A stretch of 10,995 nucleotides of DNA, taken from assembly GCA_023436385.1 (NCBI GenBank), contig JAEZJH010000509.1:1-10995 (forward strand), in the 5' to 3' direction. The translations under genes were made by a program, and so were the position numbers. Every line of letters begins with the position of its first letter. Positions within the stretch are counted from its first letter, which is position 1. Below the pieces are notes generated by a model, which saw nothing but the letters and a program-made list of their open reading frames with translations, did not search any database and was not told the origin of the DNA. The DNA is from Pseudomonadota bacterium. GTDB lineage: Bacteria > Myxococcota > Myxococcia > Myxococcales > Vulgatibacteraceae. Positions 6,142 through 10,995 of this stretch are shown here, one piece after another.

Positions 6142-6870
6142 TTGTTCCCGCTCAAGGACGACATCCCCACCCGCCGCCGGGCCTATGTCACCGGTGCCCT
6201 GATCGCCGCCAACGTGGCGATGTACCTGCTCCAGGTGTCGGTAGGGCTGGAGCGCTCGGTCTATCTCCTGGGCCTGGTCCCCAAGGAGCTGGTGACCGGC
6301 CAGGAGCTGTCGCCCTGGGCCTTCCTCCCGCCCTGGAGCAACATCTTCACCAGCATGTTCTCCCACGGCGGGCTGCTGCACCTGGGCGGCAACATGCTCT
6401 TCCTCTGGATCTTCGGGAACAACGTCGAGGACGACATGGGCCACCTGCGGTTCTTGGCCTTCTACGTCCTCTGCGGCTTGGCCGCGGCGGGGGTGCAGCT
6501 GGTCACCGATCCCGGCTCGGAGATCCCGATGGTCGGCGCCTCGGGCGCGGTGGCCGGGGTCCTGGGCGGCTACCTCCTGCTCTATCCGCACGCCCGGGTG
6601 CTGGCGCTGGTGCCGATCTTCTTCTTCCTGCGGCTGATGTGGATCCCGGCGGTGGTGTTCCTGGGACTCTGGTTCCTGCTCCAGCTCCTGGGCGTCTTCG
6701 GCCCGGACTCCGGCATCGCCTTCTGGGCCCACATCGGCGGCTTCGTCACCGGCCTGATCCTGGTGCGGCCGTTCGCCGGCCGGGTCTGGCGCACCGACGA
6801 GGAGGGCGGCTGGCGCCGCATGGGCGGTGGCGGCACCCACCGCTTCGACGAGCGGATGTGGCGCCGCTGA
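6142..6870 (+). CDS. Rhomboid family intramembrane serine protease
   Basis: Membrane-embedded protease of 242 residues that cleaves within or next to transmembrane segments of its substrates, which are unknown here. Hydrophobic segments are visible at about 14-33, 79-92, 102-121, 130-149, 153-184 (probably broken in two) and 192-210. The catalytic pair is Ser134 in GASG (132-135) and His197 in AHIGG (196-200). HGGLLHLGGNMLFLW (75-89) carries the conserved His80 and Asn84 of the HxxxN motif. After the last segment there is a basic tail of about 30 residues rich in Gly, Arg and Trp. The start codon is TTG with GAGGA four bases upstream. It is the only plus-strand gene in the window, divergent from lpxC and convergent with ruvB. 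The family is clear; the subfamily is not. Confidence 0.93.
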   Translation: MFPLKDDIPTRRRAYVTGALIAANVAMYLLQVSVGLERSVYLLGLVPKELVTGQELSPWAFLPPWSNIFTSMFSHGGLLHLGGNMLFLWIFGNNVEDDMGHLRFLAFYVLCGLAAAGVQLVTDPGSEIPMVGASGAVAGVLGGYLLLYPHARVLALVPIFFFLRLMWIPAVVFLGLWFLLQLLGVFGPDSGIAFWAHIGGFVTGLILVRPFAGRVWRTDEEGGWRRMGGGGTHRFDERMWRR

Positions 6871-6890
6871 CCGGCGAGACGAGTTGCCGG
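6871..6890 (+). terminator. Weak hairpin between convergent rhomboid and ruvB genes
   Basis: CCGGC (6871-6875) and GCCGG (6886-6890) form a five-base-pair stem with a ten-base loop, directly after the rhomboid stop and inside the 28-base gap to the ruvB stop. It could help end transcription from either side, but the stem is short and there is no T-run. Confidence 0.22.
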
Positions 6891-6898
6891 GCGATCCG

Positions 6899-7924
6899 TC
6901 AGAACAGGTCGGCCTGGCCCTTGGGGGCGACACGCCCCAGGTGCTCGTAGGCCCGGCGGGTGGCGCAGCGACCCCGGGGCGTACGCACCAGGAAGCCCTC
7001 CTGCAGCAAGAAGGGCTCGTGCACGTCCTCGAGGGTGTCGGGCTCCTCGCCGACACAGGCGGCCAGGGTGTCGAGGCCGACCGGCCCGCCGCCGAAGCGG
7101 TCGATGATCGCCAGGAGGAGGCGGCGATCCATCGAGTCGAAGCCGGCGCTGTCGATCTCCAGCCGGGCCAGGGAGGCGTCGGCGCCCTTGACGTCGATGC
7201 GCTTCCCCCCCGCCTCCTGCACGAAGTCGCGGACCCGGCGGAGGAGCCGGTTGGCGATCCGCGGGGTGCCGCGGGAGCGGCGGGCGATCTCCCGGGCGCC
7301 GTCGGGATCGGTGGGGATCCCCAGGATCCGGGCGGAGCGCTCCACGATCGTCTGCAGCTCGTCCACCGGGTAGAAGTCGAGCCGCTCGATGATCGGGAAG
7401 CGGTCCCGGAGCGGACTCGCCAGCATCCCGGTGCGGGTGGTGGCGCCCCCCAGCGTGAACCGGGGGAGGTCGATGCGGAGGGCCCGGGCGGCGGGACCGC
7501 TGTCGATGACGATGTCGAAGCGGAAGTCCTCCATCGCCGGGTAGAGGCTCTCCTCCACCGCCGGGTTGAGCCGGTGGATCTCGTCGATGAAGAGGACGTC
7601 CCGGGGCTCGAGGTTGGTGAGGATGCCGGCGAGGTCGCCCTTCTTCTGGAGGGCCGGGCCGTTGGTGTAGTGGAGCTTCGAGCCCAGCTCGGCGGCGATC
7701 ACGTGGGCGAGGGAGGTCTTGCCCAGGCCCGGAGGTCCGGAGAAGAGGCAGTGATCGAGGGCCTCGCCCCGACGGCGGGCGGCGGAGACGTAGACCCCGA
7801 GCTTGCCGACCACCGTCTTCTGCCCGATGTAGTCGGTGAAGGTGCGGGGACGGAGCGAGGCCTCCGCCTCGGCGTCGCCGGGGACGGGTGCGGGATCGAT
7901 CGGGGGCGCGGGGCTCTTCCTCAT
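6899..7924 (-). CDS. ruvB: Holliday junction branch migration ATPase RuvB
   Basis: Hexameric AAA+ motor that, together with RuvA, drives branch migration of Holliday junctions during recombinational repair. The 341 residues fit the family. Walker A is GPPGLGKT (63-70), Walker B LFIDEIHR (111-118), sensor 1 GATTRTG (160-166), the arginine-finger segment PLRDRF (171-176) and sensor 2 RGTPRIANR (218-226). The C-terminal winged helix ends with QEGFLVRTPRGR (308-319), which is typical. The first 25 residues are Pro/Ala-rich and variable, so the exact start is less certain than the rest; the ATG at 7924 has AAGG about ten bases upstream. It follows ruvA after a 100-base gap that holds only a small hairpin (7982-7987 with 7996-8001). 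Confidence 0.97.
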   Translation of the reverse strand: MRKSPAPPIDPAPVPGDAEAEASLRPRTFTDYIGQKTVVGKLGVYVSAARRRGEALDHCLFSGPPGLGKTSLAHVIAAELGSKLHYTNGPALQKKGDLAGILTNLEPRDVLFIDEIHRLNPAVEESLYPAMEDFRFDIVIDSGPAARALRIDLPRFTLGGATTRTGMLASPLRDRFPIIERLDFYPVDELQTIVERSARILGIPTDPDGAREIARRSRGTPRIANRLLRRVRDFVQEAGGKRIDVKGADASLARLEIDSAGFDSMDRRLLLAIIDRFGGGPVGLDTLAACVGEEPDTLEDVHEPFLLQEGFLVRTPRGRCATRRAYEHLGRVAPKGQADLF

Positions 7925-8024
7925 CGGTCGCGGACCTTACCACGGGGGGCCGACATCGCCCGGAGGCGTTCCAACGCGGGTCGCCGCCGGGAAACGCGGC
8001 GCCCGCGGCGCGAGCGGGGTCCGG

Positions 8025-8630
8025 CTACCGGGCCCGGAGCGCCTCGCGGACCAGCTTCTCCAGGGGCGCGTCGAGGCCTGCCCGATCCCGGGCCATCACC
8101 GCCAGCCGCTCCGCCTCGGCGGGCTTGAACCCCAGCTCCCCCAGGGCCAGGAGCAGGTCGTCGGGAGGCGGGGCCGCCTTCCCCTTGGCCGGGGCCGCCG
8201 GAACCGCCGTCGCCGGCAGGGCACCGGAGAAGGCCTGGAACCGGTCCTTCAGATCCACCACCATCCGCTCGGCGGTCTTCTTCCCCACCCCGGGCAGCTT
8301 CTTCAGCCGGGCCAGGTCGCCCGCGGCGATCATCTGGGCGAGCTCGAGGGGCGAGCCGCCGGAGAGGATCCCCATCGCCGTCCGCGGTCCCACCCCGGGG
8401 ACCCGGACCAGCTCGTGGAAGATCGTCTCCTCCAGCTCCGAGCCGAAGCCGAAGAGCTCGATCGCGTCCTCCCGGACCGCGGTGTGGATCCGGAGCGCGA
8501 CCTCCGCGCCCATCGGCAGGGTGTGAAAGGTGCTCTCGCTCACGGTGACGAGGTAGCCGACCCCGCCCACCGAGACCACCACCGTTCCCTCGCCCTTCCG
8601 CACCACCCTGCCGTTCAGCTGCGCGATCAC
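8025..8630 (-). CDS. ruvA: Holliday junction branch migration protein RuvA
   Basis: DNA-binding subunit that recognises four-way junctions as a tetramer and loads RuvB. From GTG at 8630 the protein has 201 residues, the usual length. The N-terminal OB-fold starts MIAQLNGRVV and includes GVGYLVTVS (23-31). Two helix-hairpin-helix motifs follow, VPGVGPRTA (77-85) and LPGVGKKTA (112-120). A Pro/Ala linker (about 138-156) leads to domain III (158-200), which contacts RuvB. The start is well fixed: GTG overlaps the ruvC stop as GTGA, a strong GGAGG (8637-8641) lies six bases upstream, and homology begins at once. A longer open frame to 8732 is a shadow of ruvC. Confidence 0.97.
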   Translation of the reverse strand: MIAQLNGRVVRKGEGTVVVSVGGVGYLVTVSESTFHTLPMGAEVALRIHTAVREDAIELFGFGSELEETIFHELVRVPGVGPRTAMGILSGGSPLELAQMIAAGDLARLKKLPGVGKKTAERMVVDLKDRFQAFSGALPATAVPAAPAKGKAAPPPDDLLLALGELGFKPAEAERLAVMARDRAGLDAPLEKLVREALRAR

Positions 8631-9187
8631 CTGCGCCCTCCCCGTCCGAACCCGCGGACCCGTTTTCCGGCCGGCGCCGGCGTGACCCGTGCGCGGACCG
8701 CCGCCGGGAGTCGGGCCCGGTGGAGGTGGCAAATCGCCGCGGCGGCCGCGTCGCAGGCGTGCTCGTCGCCGGGGACCTCGCCGCCCAGGACCAGGGCCAC
8801 CATCCGGCCCACCTGCTCCTTGCCGGCCCGCCCGTTGCCCGCCACCGCGCGCTTGATCTCGCTGGCGGAGTACTCGTGCACCGGGAGCTCCCGGAGCGCC
8901 GCGGCGAGGAGCGCCACGCCCCGGGCCTGCCCGAGGACCAGCGCCGACCGGGCGTTCTCCGCGTGGAAGACCTCCTCGATGGAGACCGCGTCCGGCTCCG
9001 CCCGCTCGATCGCCTCCGCCAGGCCCCGGTGGATCGCCGCCAGCCGCTCGGGGAGCGGAAGCGAATCGCCGGGCGAGACGGTGCCGATCGAGAGGAGCCG
9101 GAGCCGGCTCTCGCGCTCCTCGATCACCGCGTAGCCGGTGTGACGGGAGCCGGGATCGATGCCGAGGACACGCACGGCCGGCACCAT
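8627..9187 (-). CDS. ruvC: Holliday junction resolvase RuvC
   Basis: Dimeric endonuclease that cuts Holliday junctions symmetrically after RuvAB branch migration. The 186 residues carry the RNase H-like fold: LGIDPGSRHTGYAV (8-21) with Asp11, SIEEVF (69-74) with Glu71, the family signature SALVLGQARGV (81-91), and DEHACDAAAAA (141-151) with Asp146. At the place of the third carboxylate of E. coli RuvC there is His143, as known for Thermus thermophilus RuvC, so the active site is probably intact. The tail after about 160 is basic. Start choice is open: ATG at 9187, GTG at 9184 (better spaced from GGGG upstream) or GTG at 9175, which would give the common MRVLGIDPGS beginning. The stop overlaps the ruvA start. 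Confidence 0.95.
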   Translation of the reverse strand: MVPAVRVLGIDPGSRHTGYAVIEERESRLRLLSIGTVSPGDSLPLPERLAAIHRGLAEAIERAEPDAVSIEEVFHAENARSALVLGQARGVALLAAALRELPVHEYSASEIKRAVAGNGRAGKEQVGRMVALVLGGEVPGDEHACDAAAAAICHLHRARLPAAVRARVTPAPAGKRVRGFGRGGRR

Positions 9188-9238
9188 ACCCCAGGGGCCC
9201 GACGTCCGCGAAGCGCGGTCGCGGAGAACCGGCGCCGA

Positions 9239-9256
9239 CGGCCGCCGGGGCGGCCG
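9239..9256 (-). terminator. GC hairpin after nadA, possible weak terminator
   Basis: CGGCCGCC (9239-9246) and GGCGGCCG (9249-9256) are perfect inverted arms, forming in practice a seven-base-pair stem with a four-base loop. It lies 17 bases past the nadA stop, in the 85-base gap before ruvC. No T-run follows, so it may end, pause or protect the nadA transcript, or mean nothing. Confidence 0.3.
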
Positions 9257-9272
9257 CGACGCGGAGACGCGG

Positions 9273-10220
9273 CTACGCCGCCTTCGGCTTCGACAGCTCG
9301 AGCATCCGCTCGATCGGCGCCAGGGCCCGGGTGCGGAGCGGTTCCGACACGTCCACCTCGGGGGTGAGGTCCCGGAGGCAGTCCCGGAGCTTCTCCATGG
9401 TGTTCCGCTTCATGTGCGGGCAGACGTTGCAGGCGCAGCTCTCGTCGTTCGACGGCGCCTCGATCAGCGTCTTGTCGGGCGCGGCCCGGTGCATCTGGTG
9501 GAAGATCCCCGGCTCGGTGGCGACGATGAACTCGCGCTTCGGGCTGGTGCGAACCCGCTCGAGGAGCGCCTTGGTGGAGCCGACGAAGTCGGCGTGGGCG
9601 AGCACCGCCGCCTCGCACTCCGGGTGCGCGATCACCTCGGCGTCCGGGTGCCGGACCTTGAGCTGGACCAGCTTCTTCTCGTTGAACTGCTCGTGGACGA
9701 TACAGGAGCCGTTCCAGAGGATCATCGGCCGGTCGAGCTTCTTCGCCAGGTACGCCCCCAGGTTCCGGTCGGGCGCGAAGATCAGCTCCTGCTCCGGCGG
9801 GAAGCTCCGGACGATCGCCTCCGCGTTCGAGGAGGTGACGATCACGTCGGAGAGCGCCTTCACGCCGGCCGAGCAGTTGATGTAGCTGACCACCTTCGCC
9901 CCCGGGTGGAGGCGCTTGAAGGCCTCGAGCCGGTCGGGCGGGCAGGAGTCGGCGAGGGAGCAGCCGGCCTCGAGGTCGGGCACCACCACCTTCTTCGTGG
10001 GGTTGAGGATCTTCGCCGTCTCCGCCATGAAGTGGACGCCGGCGAAGACGATCACGTCGGCGTCGGTCCCCTTGGCCGCCTGGGCGAGCTGCAGGGAGTC
10101 CCCCAGGAAGTCGGCGACGTCCTGGATGTCGCTCTCCTGGTAGTAGTGGGCGAGGATCACGGCGTTCCGCTCGCGCTTCAGCCGCTGGATCTCCGCGATC
10201 AGGTCCTCTCCGACGGGCAT
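9273..10220 (-). CDS. nadA: Quinolinate synthase A
   Basis: Iron-sulfur enzyme of de novo NAD synthesis that condenses iminoaspartate with dihydroxyacetone phosphate to quinolinate. The 315 residues fit the shorter NadA class. VILAHYYQ (21-28), GDSLQLA (40-46) and FAGVHFMAETAKIL (59-72) are strongly typical. Expected [4Fe-4S] ligands are Cys87 (PDLEAGCSLAD), Cys173 (WNGSC) and a cysteine of the CACNVCPHM segment (262-270), most likely Cys267. HPEC (199-202) and the TEPGIFHQM segment (235-243) are also conserved. The ATG at 10220 has GGGAG (10228-10232) seven bases upstream. The barrel gene ends 65 bases before it on the same strand. Neither nadB nor nadC lies in the window, although the pathway needs both activities. 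Confidence 0.97.
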   Translation of the reverse strand: MPVGEDLIAEIQRLKRERNAVILAHYYQESDIQDVADFLGDSLQLAQAAKGTDADVIVFAGVHFMAETAKILNPTKKVVVPDLEAGCSLADSCPPDRLEAFKRLHPGAKVVSYINCSAGVKALSDVIVTSSNAEAIVRSFPPEQELIFAPDRNLGAYLAKKLDRPMILWNGSCIVHEQFNEKKLVQLKVRHPDAEVIAHPECEAAVLAHADFVGSTKALLERVRTSPKREFIVATEPGIFHQMHRAAPDKTLIEAPSNDESCACNVCPHMKRNTMEKLRDCLRDLTPEVDVSEPLRTRALAPIERMLELSKPKAA

Positions 10221-10285
10221 GGTCGATCTCCCGGGTGGTGGCAGGGCGGATGATGTCTCGCCCCTTCTAACACCGAATCCCGGTC

Positions 10286-10995
10286 TCAGAGATCCAGGGA
10301 CAGCCCCACCGAGAAGAACCCGTCCGAGAAGTCGAAGCCCTGGCCCTCGTTGCCTCCCAGGCCGGAGGCCAGCCACTCGGTGTACTCGCCGCAGAGGTAG
10401 GTGGAGTTCACGCCCATGTCGGAGTCGAAATCCCGGGCGAGCCGCGGGTCGAAGAAGTCGAGGAGCAGGCAGAGGCCGCCGGAGAGGGTGAAGCCGCCCT
10501 GGAAGCCGCTGTCGTCGCCGTCGCCGGCCGGATCGGACGTCCACCAGTACCAGGTGCCCAGGCCCGCCTTGCCGTAGGGGACGAGCGGGATCCCCAGCTC
10601 CCGGGCCGGCCAGTCGAACCGGTAGGCCAGGTAGGCGGAGCCGGGGATCAGCTTGAGCGACGAGGCCTCGGGCGAGCGCTTTCCGACGTCCGGTCCCTCG
10701 GCGAAGCGGGCGTGGCCGTAGAACTCCGCGTAGCCGGCGGAGAAACCGAGCCCCAGGGTGCCGAAGTCCTGGAACAGGTAGCGCTCGAGGCCGGCCCGGA
10801 GGAGCAACCGGTTGTCCGTGCCGAAGGTGTCTTTGAACGAGGCTCCGCCCGGGCTTTCGCCGATGTCCCCGGGAAAGTACCAGCCGAGCGAGAGGTCGAA
10901 ATTCCAGGCCCGCGGCGACTCCAGGGCGGCGGCCGGGGTGGCGGCGAGGAGGGTCCCGGCCGCGAGCGCCGCCGCGAGCAGGCCCGGTCCGGCCT
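10286..10995 (-). CDS. Outer-membrane beta-barrel protein, MXAN_2562-like (N-terminus cut by right edge)
   Basis: Predicted outer-membrane protein of unknown function; 235 residues are visible and the initiation codon lies just beyond the window. The first visible residues form the hydrophobic part of a signal peptide (GLLAAALAAGTLLAATPAAA), with cleavage likely near the Ala-rich end at about 23. The mature part begins WNFDLSLGWYFPGD (30-43) and alternates short aromatic/Gly-rich strands with polar turns. Segments AYRFDWPARELGIPLVPYGKAGL, LLLDFFDPRLARDFDSDMGVN and the closing strand FFSVGLSLDL resemble, from memory, the myxobacterial MXAN_2562-type outer-membrane barrel family. The last residue is Leu rather than the usual aromatic residue. 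An internal TTG at 10807 is not a credible start, since the frame and signal peptide continue upstream. nadA follows after 65 bases. Confidence 0.78.
   Translation of the reverse strand, partial: AGPGLLAAALAAGTLLAATPAAALESPRAWNFDLSLGWYFPGDIGESPGGASFKDTFGTDNRLLLRAGLERYLFQDFGTLGLGFSAGYAEFYGHARFAEGPDVGKRSPEASSLKLIPGSAYLAYRFDWPARELGIPLVPYGKAGLGTWYWWTSDPAGDGDDSGFQGGFTLSGGLCLLLDFFDPRLARDFDSDMGVNSTYLCGEYTEWLASGLGGNEGQGFDFSDGFFSVGLSLDL

Noticed and set aside
2687..6202. Plus-strand open frame of 1171 codons
   Set aside because: It runs antisense through the lipoprotein, trpS and lpxC genes and across spacers, with low-complexity composition. Its last part (from the ATG at 5924) is Pro/Ser/Arg-rich and overlaps the rhomboid gene in another frame.
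7925..7939. Extended -10-like TGGTAAGGT just before ruvB
   Set aside because: It would start transcription about three bases before the ATG and has no -35 box; read-through from ruvA is simpler.
8631..8732. N-terminal extension of ruvA
   Set aside because: It overlaps ruvC out of frame, is Pro/Gly/Arg-rich and precedes the conserved RuvA start, which has a strong ribosome site at GTG 8630.
10244..10263. GGGCG/CGCCC inverted repeat in the barrel-nadA gap
   Set aside because: Only five base pairs with a ten-base loop, and no T-run; not distinguishable from background.
1..10995. Search for CRISPR arrays, tRNA or rRNA genes, insertion sequences, phage, toxin or defence genes
   Set aside because: No regularly spaced repeats, cloverleaf features, transposase motifs or defence-type domains were seen; genes with long coding frames explain almost all of the window.

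Overview
This is a very GC-rich window packed with housekeeping genes, nearly all third codon positions being G or C. The organism is a Gram-negative bacterium: it carries lpxC (lipid A synthesis), a lipoprotein and an outer-membrane beta-barrel. The barrel gene at the right edge resembles the MXAN_2562-type barrels of myxobacteria. Together with the GC content this points to Myxococcota (formerly Deltaproteobacteria); the phylum is an inference.

Eleven protein genes are supported, ten on the minus strand and one (a rhomboid protease) on the plus strand. Reading the minus strand from 5671 downward: lpxC, trpS, a lipoprotein fusing a SurA-like N-terminal region to a DsbA-like thioredoxin domain, ispG, and proS (cut by the left edge). 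The last three look like one operon: lipoprotein and ispG overlap by ATGA, and ispG and proS are 15 bases apart. A hairpin after lpxC and a -10-like box before trpS suggest that lpxC and trpS are separate units.

Positions 5672-6141 form a 470-base divergent spacer between lpxC and the rhomboid gene. It holds candidate promoters in both directions, an inverted repeat around the putative lpxC -10 box and several G/C-tract hairpins. The rhomboid gene starts at TTG and converges on ruvB across a 28-base gap.

The right part, read from the right edge on the minus strand, is: the barrel gene (N-terminus cut), nadA (quinolinate synthase), ruvC, ruvA and ruvB. ruvC and ruvA overlap by GTGA. The three ruv genes encode the whole Holliday-junction branch-migration and resolution machine.

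No tRNA, rRNA, CRISPR array, insertion sequence or phage gene was seen, and there is no convincing sign of an undescribed multi-gene system. The more interesting points are the SurA-like/DsbA fusion at the head of the ispG-proS operon, its odd Arg/Pro-rich tail, the palindrome-flanked lpxC promoter with a long leader, and several strong hairpins without U-tracts between genes.
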